Notes: a model not told the origin generated them from the sequence alone. A stretch of 45,417 bases of DNA from an uncultured Clostridia bacterium (GCA_937884385.1 CALGCW010000131.1:1-45417); one strand, 5' to 3'. Positions 32,695 to 41,134 are shown, counted from the first letter of the stretch. Program-made: numbers and translations.

Positions 32695-33519
32695 ATGAAT
32701 AAAGTTTGTGTTATCACGGGCGCAGGTGGCATTCTTTGCTCATCCTTCGCTGAAGAAATGGCTAAGCAGGGCTATAAGGTAGCTCTTCTTGACCTCAATG
32801 AGGTTGCTGCAGGTGCAGTTGCAGACAGAATCAACGCTAACGGCGGTTGTGCTAAGGCCTATAAGGTAAACTGCCTTGAAAAGGAAAGCATTGAGGCTGC
32901 TCACGAGGCAATTCTCAACGATCTCGGAAAGTGCACTATCCTTATTAACGGTGCTGGCGGCAACAGCCCCAGAGCAACTACCGATAAGGAGTATTATGAA
33001 GTAGGTGACGAAGACAGAGATGATATCAAGACTTTCTTTAACCTTGATAAGTCCGGCTTTGATTTCGTGTTCAACCTTAACATTATGGGAACACTTCTTC
33101 CTACGCAGGTTTTCGTAAAGGATATGCTCGGTCAGGAAGGATGCTCAATTTTGAACATTTCCTCTATGAACGCGTACCGTCCTCTTACAAAAATTCCCGC
33201 ATACAGTGCAGCTAAGTCCGGCATCTCCAACTTTACACAGTGGCTTGCAGTTCACTTTGCAAGTGCAGGTATCAGAGTTAACGGTATCGCTCCCGGCTTC
33301 TTTGTAACAAATCAGAACAGAGCTCTCCTCTTTAATGAGGACGGCACTCCCACACCCAGAACTAATAAGATACTTAACGCAACACCTATGAAGAGATTCG
33401 GTGAATCCGAAGAGCTTCTCGGTACACTCAGATTCCTTACTAACCCCGAGGAATCCGGTTTCGTTACAGGTATCGTAATTCCCGTTGACGGCGGCTTCTC
33501 CGCTTATTCCGGAGTATAA
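32695..33519 (+). CDS. uxuB: SDR-type D-mannonate oxidoreductase (fructuronate reductase)
   Basis: 274 aa classical short-chain dehydrogenase. NAD(P)-binding TGAGGIL (8-14), NGAGG (85-89), catalytic Ser156/157 and Tyr170-xxx-Lys174 (YSAAK). It closely resembles Firmicutes YjmF/UxuB, which interconverts D-fructuronate and D-mannonate; the pairing with uxuA makes this the natural reading. It is unrelated to the long-chain E. coli UxuB. Start at ATG 32695 behind GGAGA (32683-32687). No transporter or uxaC lies in the window, so the rest of the pathway is elsewhere. Confidence 0.9.
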   Translation: MNKVCVITGAGGILCSSFAEEMAKQGYKVALLDLNEVAAGAVADRINANGGCAKAYKVNCLEKESIEAAHEAILNDLGKCTILINGAGGNSPRATTDKEYYEVGDEDRDDIKTFFNLDKSGFDFVFNLNIMGTLLPTQVFVKDMLGQEGCSILNISSMNAYRPLTKIPAYSAAKSGISNFTQWLAVHFASAGIRVNGIAPGFFVTNQNRALLFNEDGTPTPRTNKILNATPMKRFGESEELLGTLRFLTNPEESGFVTGIVIPVDGGFSAYSGV

Positions 33520-33533
33520 TTTGAATATAAAAT

Positions 33534-33566
33534 AAAAGCAAGCAGGGCATAGCTCTGCTTGCTTTT
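33534..33566 (+). terminator. Terminator of uxuAB
   Basis: 12 perfect pairs AAAAGCAAGCAG / CTGCTTGCTTTT (33534-33545 / 33555-33566), extended by G-T and G-C, with the T run in the 3' arm. Confidence 0.82.
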
Positions 33567-33568
33567 AG

Positions 33569-33600
33569 CAAAAAAGAGACACTCTTTTTGGAGTGCCTCT
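33569..33600 (-). terminator. Terminator of nrdD-nrdG
   Basis: On the minus strand AGAGGCACTC / GAGTGTCTCT (plus 33575-33600, one G-T pair), followed by a T6 tail. Confidence 0.82.
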
Positions 33601-33604
33601 ACAT

Positions 33605-34168
33605 TTATGTATCATAAATATTCCCATTACCCATTTTTCTTTCCCATGTGCCGGGAAGGGGAATGAGCTTGTTCTGCTTTAGTGAACTCTGCACATCGAT
33701 TATGTTCTGATTTGATGAGCCTCTGAAAAGCAGTGCGGAGCTTTTTAGTTCTTCAATGAATTTTCCGTCAACCAATACGTCTATATGTTCAAGCAATTCC
33801 CGTACGTTTTCTTGACCTTTCTGCGCTTTGGGAAGAAGGTCATTTTCAAATGAAAATCCCGTATAGCACCAGATCTTTTTTGATGGCAGCTTTGATTTTA
33901 ATTGCTTTAATAATTCAACTAATGCTCCTTGATTTTCGGGCTCAAACGGTTCGCCACCGAGTAATGTGAGTCCCTCGATATATGAGGGCTTTGTCGCATC
34001 GATAATGCGGTCGATCTCCTTTTGTGTGAAGGGATTTCCATAGTTGAAATTCCACGTCTCGGGATTAAAGCAACCCTTGCAATGGTGTCTGCATCCGCTG
34101 ACAAAGAGGGAAGTCCGAACTCCCGGTCCGTTGGCTATATCGTTTTCTCGTATAAGTGCGTAATTCAT
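33605..34168 (-). CDS. nrdG: Anaerobic ribonucleotide reductase activating protein
   Basis: 187 aa radical-SAM activase that creates the glycyl radical on NrdD. The cluster motif is CRHHCKGC (Cys26, Cys30, Cys33), and GGEPF (71-75) is the SAM-binding motif. VSGCRHHCKGCFNPETW and YTGFSFE are typical of NrdG. RBS GAGG. It lies 52 bases after nrdD, with a strong hairpin in the gap. Confidence 0.94.
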   Translation of the reverse strand: MNYALIRENDIANGPGVRTSLFVSGCRHHCKGCFNPETWNFNYGNPFTQKEIDRIIDATKPSYIEGLTLLGGEPFEPENQGALVELLKQLKSKLPSKKIWCYTGFSFENDLLPKAQKGQENVRELLEHIDVLVDGKFIEELKSSALLFRGSSNQNIIDVQSSLKQNKLIPLPGTWERKMGNGNIYDT

Positions 34169-34183
34169 ATAATTCCTCGATTA

Positions 34184-34212
34184 ACAATCCCTTGCCGTGG
34201 GCAAGGGATTGT
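34184..34212 (-). other. Intercistronic hairpin between nrdD and nrdG
   Basis: Perfect 13-bp stem 34184-34196 / 34200-34212 with loop GTG. On the nrd strand no T run follows, so it is not a standard terminator. It may mark an RNA processing or stability site that sets the NrdD:NrdG ratio (inference). Confidence 0.7.
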
Positions 34213-34220
34213 GATTTTTA

Positions 34221-36395
34221 TTAAAGGTGGAGAACTCTTTCCTTGATCTCCTGTGTTCTGCCTTGATTCCAATACTGAGTACCGATGTAACCGCATGTAC
34301 GTCGGGCTACGTTCATAGTGGATTGGTCGGTATTGCCGCAGTTGGGGCATCTCCAAATGAGCTTGCCGTCGTCTTCAACTATCTCTATCTCACCGTCAAA
34401 ACCGCATTTCTGACAGTAGTCACTCTTGGTGTTAAGCTCTGCGTACATAATGTTATCATAGATGAAACGCATTACAGAGAGGACTGCGTCAAGATTATTC
34501 TGCATATTTGGAACTTCAACGTAGGAGATAGCACCTCCTGGCGACAGCGCCTGGAATTTAGATTCGAGAGCGAGCTTCTTGAATGCGTCGATCTCCTCTG
34601 TCACGTGGATGTGGTAGCTGTTAGTTATGTAAGTTTTGTCTGTAATATTCTTGATTATACCAAAACGCTTCTGCAAGCACTTTGCAAACTTGTAGGTAGT
34701 GCTTTCAAGCGGAGTACCGTAAAGGGAATAGTCGATGTTTTCTTCAGCCTTCCACTTTGCTGTGTACTCGTTGAGTTTTTTCATAATCTCAAGACCAAGG
34801 GCCTCTCCTTCAGGTTCGGTAAGCTTCTTGCCATTAAGGGCAAGAACGCATTCCCAAAGACCTGCGTATCCAAGAGAGATGGTGGAATATCCGCCGTGCA
34901 GATATTTGTCAATTGTTTCACCCTTTTTCAAGCGAAGAAGAGCGCCGTGCTGCCAAAGAATAGGAGCAGCATCGGAAAGAGTACCGGTAAGTCTTTCATG
35001 TCTGCACTGGAGTGCCCTGTGGCAAAGCTCCATTCTGTCATCAAAGATCTCCCAAAATTTCGTCATATCTCCGTTAGCGGAGAGACCGATGTCAACAAGA
35101 TTTACAGTGACAACGCCTTGATTAAACCTACCGTAATACTTGGGTTGACCGTTTTCGTCAATATAAGGTGTCAGGAAGCTTCTGCAACCCATACAAGTAT
35201 AGCAATGTCCCTCTCCGTTCTTGTCAACCTTATTCTGAAGCATTATTTTTTCGGATATGTAGTCGGGAACCATTCTCTTGGCGGTGCATTTAGCCGCAAG
35301 CTTTGTGAGGTAATAGTAGGGGCTGTCCTCGTGGATGTTATCCTCCTCGAGAGCGTAAATAAGCTTGGGGAACGCAGGCGTTACCCAAACGCCCTTCTCA
35401 TTTTTAACTCCTTCATATCTTTGCTTGAGAGTTTCCTCAATAATGATTGCAAGATCGCGCTTTTCGCGTTCGTTCTTGGCTTCGTTAAGATACATAAATA
35501 CGGTCACAAAGGGTGCTTGTCCGTTGGTAGTCATAAGCGTGACTACCTGATACTGAATTGTCTGAACACCGCTCTTGATCTCTTCAAGAAGTCTTTCTTC
35601 CGTGATGCGGTTGATGTCTTCTTCACTTACGTCAGGATATATGCTCTTAAGCTCTTTTTCAACTTTAACTTTAATCTTTTGGCGGCTTACGTCGACGAAA
35701 GGAGCAAGGTGAGTTAAACTGATGCTTTGACCGCCGTATTGGCAGGAGGCAACCTGTGCTATGATCTGAGTAGCGATATTACAAGCGGTAGAGAAGCTGT
35801 GAGGCTTTTCAATCATCGTGCCGCTGATGACGGTGCCGTTTTGAAGCATATCTTCAAGATTGACAAGGTCACAGTTATGCATGTGCTGTGCAAAGTAGTC
35901 GGAATCGTGGAAGTGGATAATTCCATTTTCGTGTGCGGCGACTATGTCTGCCGGGAGCAACAGTCTCTTTGTAATATCCTTGCTGACCTCACCCGCCATA
36001 TAGTCACGTTGAACGCTGTTGACGGTGGGGTTTTTATTGGAGTTCTCTTGCTTGACCTCTTCGTTATTACATTCGATGAGACTCAAGATCTGTTCATCGG
36101 TAGTGTTGGATTTTCTGATCAATGCTCGAGTATAGCGATAGGTGATATATCTTCTTGCAACCTCAAATGCGCGCTGATTCATGATCTGGTCTTCGACCAT
36201 ATCTTGGATCTCCTCAACGTTAAGTGATCTATTCATATTGAGGGCAGCCATTTCGACGTCCTCTGCAATTCGTCTGATTTGAATGTTTGTCATTCTCTCG
36301 CTTGGAACAACACTTTCGTTTGCTTTCATCACAGCAACGATGATTTTGTTTGGATCAAAAAGTACTTCTGAACCGTTTCGTTTAATGATTTTCAT
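34221..36395 (-). CDS. nrdD: Anaerobic (class III) ribonucleoside-triphosphate reductase
   Basis: 724 aa oxygen-sensitive enzyme making dNTPs from NTPs. An ATP-cone regulatory domain occupies about residues 1-90 (IIKRNGSEVLFDPNKI). The catalytic barrel includes HCYTCMGCRSF. A C-terminal zinc site has YCQKCG and RCPNCG, and the glycyl radical is Gly702 in RRTCGYIG. RBS AGGAGG is nearly perfect. Two NrdR boxes lie on its promoter, so repression by NrdR when dATP/ATP is high is expected. Its presence as a full operon fits an anaerobe. Confidence 0.96.
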   Translation of the reverse strand: MKIIKRNGSEVLFDPNKIIVAVMKANESVVPSERMTNIQIRRIAEDVEMAALNMNRSLNVEEIQDMVEDQIMNQRAFEVARRYITYRYTRALIRKSNTTDEQILSLIECNNEEVKQENSNKNPTVNSVQRDYMAGEVSKDITKRLLLPADIVAAHENGIIHFHDSDYFAQHMHNCDLVNLEDMLQNGTVISGTMIEKPHSFSTACNIATQIIAQVASCQYGGQSISLTHLAPFVDVSRQKIKVKVEKELKSIYPDVSEEDINRITEERLLEEIKSGVQTIQYQVVTLMTTNGQAPFVTVFMYLNEAKNEREKRDLAIIIEETLKQRYEGVKNEKGVWVTPAFPKLIYALEEDNIHEDSPYYYLTKLAAKCTAKRMVPDYISEKIMLQNKVDKNGEGHCYTCMGCRSFLTPYIDENGQPKYYGRFNQGVVTVNLVDIGLSANGDMTKFWEIFDDRMELCHRALQCRHERLTGTLSDAAPILWQHGALLRLKKGETIDKYLHGGYSTISLGYAGLWECVLALNGKKLTEPEGEALGLEIMKKLNEYTAKWKAEENIDYSLYGTPLESTTYKFAKCLQKRFGIIKNITDKTYITNSYHIHVTEEIDAFKKLALESKFQALSPGGAISYVEVPNMQNNLDAVLSVMRFIYDNIMYAELNTKSDYCQKCGFDGEIEIVEDDGKLIWRCPNCGNTDQSTMNVARRTCGYIGTQYWNQGRTQEIKERVLHL

Positions 36396-36451
36396 TTTTT
36401 CCTCCTGTAGACATTATTTATTTTTAATTTAGACTAAAAATCGACATATTA

Positions 36452-36480
36452 ATTATAACTATATCTTGTGTTTAAGTCAA
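36452..36480 (-). promoter_or_regulatory. Promoter of nrdD-nrdG
   Basis: On the minus strand TTGACT (plus 36475-36480), 17-bp spacer, TATAAT (36452-36457). One NrdR box lies in the spacer and a second just upstream of the -35. Confidence 0.85.
36456..36471 (-). promoter_or_regulatory. NrdR box 1 (proximal)
   Basis: 16-bp site whose core CTATATCTTG (36459-36468) matches the NrdR core CWATATATWG at 9 of 10 positions and continues with TGT. It lies between the -35 and -10 of nrdD. Confidence 0.7.
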
Positions 36481-36486
36481 GAGAAA

Positions 36487-36502
36487 AAACAATATATTGT
36501 TA
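36487..36502 (-). promoter_or_regulatory. NrdR box 2 (distal)
   Basis: Core CAATATATTG (36490-36499) matches the NrdR core CWATATATWG at all 10 positions. Its centre is 31 bp from box 1, three helical turns, which is the usual spacing of tandem NrdR boxes. Confidence 0.78.
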
Positions 36503-36648
36503 TTTTTGTAGGTTCTTACAATTTGTGTTATCTTTTTTTAAACAATTTGAACATTTTAAGGAATTTTTAAGGTTTAAAGTGTAATATTTATACAGGGATA
36601 AAATGTAATCGGTAAAAATACTGACATCCTTGAATAATTTTCTATAAA

Positions 36649-36670
36649 AGTATTTAAAAAGTATTTAAAA
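36649..36670 (+). repeat. Tandem direct repeat upstream of the MacB-like gene
   Basis: Two adjoining 11-bp copies of AGTATTTAAAA (36649-36659, 36660-36670) and a partial third, 15-36 bases before the start codon. They may be an A/T-rich regulator site or part of a weak promoter (possible TTGAAT at 36630-36635). The rest of the 36503-36684 gap is A/T-rich with no other clear signal. Confidence 0.5.
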
Positions 36671-36684
36671 AAGTAGGTGTAAAA

Positions 36685-39399
36685 ATGTTAGAGCTCTATA
36701 ATATCAGAAAGACATACGGAAAAGATGAGTCTGCTGTAGAAGCACTGAAAGGTGTGAGCATAAAATTCCGCAACAATGAATTTGTGTCCATACTAGGACA
36801 GTCGGGTTGCGGAAAAACGACCTTGCTCAATATAATAGGCGGTCTTGACCACTATACAAGCGGAGATCTCATTATCAGAGGCGTTTCCACAAAGGATTAT
36901 AAGGATTCGGATTGGGATACGTACAGAAATCACTCAATTGGCTTTATTTTTCAAAGCTATAACCTTATTCCGCATCAGACGGTACTTGCCAACGTCGAGC
37001 TTGCGCTCACTTTAAGCGGTATTTCAAAAAACGAAAGAAGAAGAAGGGCTGTCCAGGCTCTTGATAAGGTGGGACTTCGCTCCCAACTCCATAAGCGTCC
37101 AAATCAGCTTTCAGGCGGTCAGATGCAGAGAGTTGCAATTGCAAGAGCTTTGATAAATAACCCTGATATACTTCTTGCTGACGAGCCCACTGGAGCTCTT
37201 GATTCCGAAACCAGTGTACAGGTTATGGATCTTCTTAAGGAGATCGCTAAGGATAGACTTGTAATTATGGTTACACACAACCCGGAGCTTGCAGAAGAGT
37301 ATTCCACTCGTATCATAAAGCTACGCGACGGTAATCTTGTAGGTGACTCCAATCCGTTCGACGGAAAAGAAACGGTCGTCTCGGAGTACGAAAAAAAGAG
37401 CGCCAAGAAGAAAAAGTCTTCTATGTCGTTCTGGACAGCACTCTCGCTCTCATTTAATAACCTTATGACCAAAAAGGGAAGAACCTTTTTAACTTCATTC
37501 GCGGGCTCAATCGGTATAATTGGTATAGCCTTGATCCTAGCGGTTTCGACAGGTGTAAATACGTACATTCAGTCGATTGAGGAGAATACAATGTCATCGT
37601 ACCCGCTTCAAATACAGCAGAACACGATGAATCCAAGCTCAATAATGTCGTCATTGATGCAGAGTGCTAACTCTGAACCCGGTCCGAGGGATCCGGATAA
37701 GGTGTATTCGAGCCAAATAATGGTTCAAATGATGTCGATGATGACGGAATCAGTCACTACTAATAATCTTGAAAAGTTTAAAGGATTTTTGGATTCGCAT
37801 CCCGAGATCTGGAATTATTGTTCAGATATTAAGTATTCTTATTCTGCAGAGTTGAATACATATCTCTTGCAGGAGGATGGAAGCTATAAGAACAGCTCTC
37901 AGGGAATGAACCAGATGTATTCCTCGATGGGTGTTTCAGGAGTATCCAAGGAGATGATGTCGAGTATGGCGTCTATGATGGGTACGATGGGCAGTGTGAC
38001 AGGCTGGACAGAGCTTATCGGATCTACCGAGAACATAATGAAGAATTATGAGCTTGTTGACGGTAAATACCCCGAGGAGTGCAACGAAATAGTTCTTATC
38101 GTGGATGAAAATAATCAGATCTCTGACTATACTCTTTATGTTCTCGGTATCCGAGATTTCGAAGAAGTTAAAGAGTATATGAAGCATATGATCGAGTCCA
38201 AGATAAACGGTACGGAGAATACGTATAAAATTCCCGACGTCAATTATACGTTTGAAGAGATCTATAATTTTAAGTTTAAGGTTCTCCTTGACAGCGACCA
38301 CTACGTGCTTGACGGTGACATTATAAGAAAGCTTGATACAACCAACGAAGACGACAAGGCTATTCTTGACGACAGACTTGATAAGGCTATGGATCTTAAG
38401 ATTGTTGGTATAGTGCGTCCTGCTGATGATAGCATGAATATGGCTAATATCGGAACGATAGGATATATGACTCATCTTATGGATGAGGTTATAGAAAAGG
38501 CGAACAAGAGCGATGTTGTCAAGGCGCAGCTTAACAATAAGGAAGTTGATATGTTTACGGGTATTCGCTTTGATTCAAAGGGATATACACTTGACGACAT
38601 TCCCGCACTCAAGGAATTTGTTGAAAGATTTTCTTCGGTTGATTCATCTTTTATTTTGGATTTTGTGCTTAATAATATCGACATTCCTTACCTCAAAGAT
38701 ATCGTTCAGCAGTACGTTCCCACAGATGCTCAATCATTTGCAAAAATGATCCTTGATTATCTAAACAAAGACAAGATAACCACTAATACTTATTCGGGAA
38801 ATCTTAAAAAGCTTGGATATATCAATACAGAGAACCCTTCTTCAATTTCTATTTATCCTAAGGATTTTGAGTCCAAGGAAAAGATTAATGAGATAATTTC
38901 TCAGTATAACGCTAGTCAGAAGGATGACGACAGAATCCTATATACTGATACAGTGGCGCTTCTTATGAGTTCTGTGACCACGATCGTTGATGCTATATCT
39001 TACGTACTTATAGCCTTCGTTGCTATCTCGCTTGTGGTATCTTCGATTATGATCGGTATCATTACGTATATCTCGGTTCTTGAGAGAACTAAAGAAATTG
39101 GTATCTTGCGCGCAATAGGTGCATCCAAGAAGGATATTGGCCGTGTATTTAATGCCGAGACCCTATTCGTTGGATTGGTTGCCGGAATTATCGGTATCGT
39201 ATGCTCGCTTGGCCTTATAGTTCTTATTAACATTATACTCTACCATTTCACAGGATTGGCTACTCTCAAAGCGGTTCTTGAACCTGCTCCCGCAGTTGTT
39301 CTTGTGCTGATCAGTATGGGACTTACCTATATTGCGGGATTGCTACCTTCAAAGACTGCTTCTAATAAAGATCCTGTAATTGCTCTCAGAACAGAATAA
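36685..39399 (+). CDS. MacB-type ABC transporter, ATPase fused to permease
   Basis: 904 aa. ATPase domain 1-225: Walker A GQSGCGKTT (38-46), LSGGQ (142-146), Walker B LLADEP with Glu167, and switch His198. After a basic linker (KKKK near 241-244) come one membrane segment (about 268-290), a large outside domain (about 295-770) and three C-terminal membrane segments (about 770-895), the four-helix MacB/FtsX topology. This group works as a mechanotransmitter for peptides, antibiotics or lipoproteins. The first part of the outside domain is very Met-rich (18 Met between 303 and 436). RBS AGGTG is weak. Substrate unknown. Confidence 0.87.
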   Translation: MLELYNIRKTYGKDESAVEALKGVSIKFRNNEFVSILGQSGCGKTTLLNIIGGLDHYTSGDLIIRGVSTKDYKDSDWDTYRNHSIGFIFQSYNLIPHQTVLANVELALTLSGISKNERRRRAVQALDKVGLRSQLHKRPNQLSGGQMQRVAIARALINNPDILLADEPTGALDSETSVQVMDLLKEIAKDRLVIMVTHNPELAEEYSTRIIKLRDGNLVGDSNPFDGKETVVSEYEKKSAKKKKSSMSFWTALSLSFNNLMTKKGRTFLTSFAGSIGIIGIALILAVSTGVNTYIQSIEENTMSSYPLQIQQNTMNPSSIMSSLMQSANSEPGPRDPDKVYSSQIMVQMMSMMTESVTTNNLEKFKGFLDSHPEIWNYCSDIKYSYSAELNTYLLQEDGSYKNSSQGMNQMYSSMGVSGVSKEMMSSMASMMGTMGSVTGWTELIGSTENIMKNYELVDGKYPEECNEIVLIVDENNQISDYTLYVLGIRDFEEVKEYMKHMIESKINGTENTYKIPDVNYTFEEIYNFKFKVLLDSDHYVLDGDIIRKLDTTNEDDKAILDDRLDKAMDLKIVGIVRPADDSMNMANIGTIGYMTHLMDEVIEKANKSDVVKAQLNNKEVDMFTGIRFDSKGYTLDDIPALKEFVERFSSVDSSFILDFVLNNIDIPYLKDIVQQYVPTDAQSFAKMILDYLNKDKITTNTYSGNLKKLGYINTENPSSISIYPKDFESKEKINEIISQYNASQKDDDRILYTDTVALLMSSVTTIVDAISYVLIAFVAISLVVSSIMIGIITYISVLERTKEIGILRAIGASKKDIGRVFNAETLFVGLVAGIIGIVCSLGLIVLINIILYHFTGLATLKAVLEPAPAVVLVLISMGLTYIAGLLPSKTASNKDPVIALRTE

Positions 39400-39415
39400 A
39401 CTCAAAGAGGTAATT

Positions 39416-39823
39416 ATGAGAAGTTTTTTTAGTAGACTTTTTGGGAAGATCAGGACGTTCTTTTACGGTAGAAACGGCTTTGACGATCTTGCAAAATTGA
39501 GTCTGATATTGTCTATAGTTGTATTTCTGATATACGGTTTTTTGCCGAGAGGCATTGTGAAGATTGTGTTATCATTGATTACTTGGACATTGATGGGATA
39601 TGCTTATTTCAGAATACTCTCAAAGAACATATACAAGAGAGTAGCTGAAAACAAAAGATATCTCAATGCGGTCAATATGACCAAGACGAGATGGAAGCAA
39701 AGAAAAACGCATAAGTTTTTTAGGTGCCCGAGATGCAAGACTTGGTTGAGGGTGCCAAGAGGAAAAAAGCAGATAACTATTACCTGCGCCAAATGCTCTC
39801 ATAAGTTCGATAAAAGAACGTAA
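39416..39823 (+). CDS. Small membrane protein with C-terminal zinc ribbon
   Basis: 135 aa, no function recognised. Two membrane segments (about 27-45 and 47-68) are followed by a basic cytoplasmic tail ending in a zinc ribbon: CPRCKTWLRVP and CAKCSHKF, 23 residues apart. The CPRC...RVPRGKK...C.KC form resembles zinc-ribbon domains of small clostridial membrane proteins. RBS AGAGG sits 16 bases after the ABC gene stop, so it is likely co-transcribed and could assist that transporter (inference from position only). Confidence 0.75.
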   Translation: MRSFFSRLFGKIRTFFYGRNGFDDLAKLSLILSIVVFLIYGFLPRGIVKIVLSLITWTLMGYAYFRILSKNIYKRVAENKRYLNAVNMTKTRWKQRKTHKFFRCPRCKTWLRVPRGKKQITITCAKCSHKFDKRT

Positions 39824-39829
39824 ATATTT

Positions 39830-39858
39830 GCGGCGAGCTACTTGCTCGCCGCTTTTTG
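39830..39858 (+). terminator. Terminator after the zinc-ribbon gene
   Basis: Perfect 9-bp GC-rich stem GCGGCGAGC / GCTCGCCGC (39830-39838 / 39844-39852), then T5. Confidence 0.88.
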
Positions 39859-39908
39859 TATTATTGGTGTTTTTGGGGTCAATACTTAATAAAAAAGGAG
39901 CTTTTGAT

Positions 39909-40880
39909 ATGTGTACTGCAATCACATTTAATGCTAAAAATCGCTATTTTGGGAGAAATTTGGATCTGGAAAGGCGGTATAGCGAAAGTGTAGCGATAAT
40001 GCCTAGAGGATATCAAATTAAATACAGAAACGGTGAAATCGATGAACATCATTTTGCTATGATCGGAATGGCAACGGTTGTGGATAATTATCCGCTTTAC
40101 TATGATGCCACTAATGAGTTTGGATTGAGCATAGCTGGGCTTAATTTCGTCGAAAATGCATACTTTAAGGGAAAAGATGAATGTAAAAAAGAAATAGCGG
40201 TTTTTGAATTGATACCGTATCTTCTGAGTCAGTTTAAAACCGTTGAAGAATGTATATTTGAGTTAAAGAAAATATCTATAGTTGACACGCCGTTCAATGA
40301 TGATTATAGAACGGCAGAGCTGCATTGGATGATAGCTGATAAGGAAAGATGCATAACTCTGGAGTGCACAAGGGAGGGAATGAGTATTCACGAAAATACC
40401 GTAGGGGTGCTTACTAATAATCCGCCATTTCCGTTTCATATGGTTAACCTGTGCAATTATTTGAATTTGACAAACAAAGAGCCTGAAAATAGATTTTCTG
40501 ATAAAATTAAGTTGTCGGTGTATAGTAGAGGGATGGGAGCTCTTGGAATGCCGGGTGATCTTTCTTCTATGTCGCGATTTGTGCGAGCAAGCTTTACGAA
40601 GCTGAATTCTGTAATACCGGAAACGGAGATCGATAGTATTGGGCAAATGTTTCACATTCTTGCTTCGGTAGAACAGCAAGCGGGAAATGTCAGGGTTGAT
40701 GAAAGGTTTGAACGAACTCAATATGCAAGCTGCTGTGATATGGATAAAGGTGTTTATTACTATAAGACTTATGATAATAACCAAATTACTGCTGTTGCAA
40801 TGTTTAACGAGGACCTTGGCGGCTGCGAGCTAATCACATATAAATTAGTTTCAACCCAGCAGATCAGGTATCAAAATTGA
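39909..40880 (+). CDS. Choloylglycine hydrolase family protein (bile salt hydrolase-like)
   Basis: 323 aa Ntn-hydrolase (PF02275), cytoplasmic, without signal peptide. Removal of Met1 exposes nucleophile Cys2 (MCTA). Other active-site residues: Arg16 and Asp19 (FGRNLD), Asn79 (AGLNF), Asn170/171 (VLTNNPPF) and Arg223 (SMSRFVRASF). The AGLNF and LTNNPPF forms are those of bile salt hydrolases rather than penicillin V acylases, where the first Asn is often Tyr. Deconjugation of glyco/tauro-bile acids is likely; related N-acyl amide hydrolysis is possible. Start at ATG 39909 behind AAAGGAG; the frame is open upstream through the terminator, but that is not coding. No clear promoter seen. Confidence 0.88.
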   Translation: MCTAITFNAKNRYFGRNLDLERRYSESVAIMPRGYQIKYRNGEIDEHHFAMIGMATVVDNYPLYYDATNEFGLSIAGLNFVENAYFKGKDECKKEIAVFELIPYLLSQFKTVEECIFELKKISIVDTPFNDDYRTAELHWMIADKERCITLECTREGMSIHENTVGVLTNNPPFPFHMVNLCNYLNLTNKEPENRFSDKIKLSVYSRGMGALGMPGDLSSMSRFVRASFTKLNSVIPETEIDSIGQMFHILASVEQQAGNVRVDERFERTQYASCCDMDKGVYYYKTYDNNQITAVAMFNEDLGGCELITYKLVSTQQIRYQN

Positions 40881-40922
40881 AATATTTAAAAAATAATCTT
40901 TTATGATAGAAAAAACGCAAGG

Positions 40923-41007
40923 AATGGCTCTGATTTACAAAAGCCAACGGTATCAATGGGTTTTGAAGTACCGTTTGTTATTTTTTGTAAATCAAATGCC
41001 ATTTTTT
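40923..41007 (+). terminator. Long branched hairpin ending in a T tract
   Basis: Outer stem AATGGC (40923-40928) / GCCATT (40998-41003), main stem TGATTTACAAAA (40931-40942) / TTTTGTAAATCA (40983-40994), and an inner stem AACGGTA (40946-40952) / TACCGTT (40969-40975), followed by T6. It can terminate the hydrolase transcript; its size is unusual for a plain terminator. The 40881-41192 gap also contains the pilus promoter and leader, and no small gene. Confidence 0.6.
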
Positions 41008-41060
41008 GCTTATTTATTATTAATATGTAGGCCTGTTGGAGACAAATACGCCAAAAAGTA

Positions 41061-41089
41061 TTGACAAACGGGGCACAAAGTGGTATAAT
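41061..41089 (+). promoter_or_regulatory. Promoter of the pilus operon
   Basis: TTGACA at 41061-41066, 17-bp spacer, TATAAT at 41084-41089 with extended TG: a near-consensus, strong promoter. Confidence 0.88.
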
Positions 41090-41134
41090 GTCAATGCAAA
41101 AATATGAATATGATTTGTGTTTAATAGTTTTTTA

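Noticed and set aside
34227..35717. Long open frame (about 496 codons) on the plus strand opposite nrdD
   Set aside because: It lies fully antisense to a well-conserved gene, has no RBS or recognisable domain, and is explained by the codon bias of nrdD.
36503..36684. Riboswitch or sRNA in the A/T-rich gap before the MacB-like gene
   Set aside because: No stable GC-containing stems and no terminator; only a short tandem repeat is seen.
39828..39908. Upstream extension of the choloylglycine hydrolase frame
   Set aside because: It covers a strong terminator, and the enzyme needs Cys at position 2 after MCTA at 39909.
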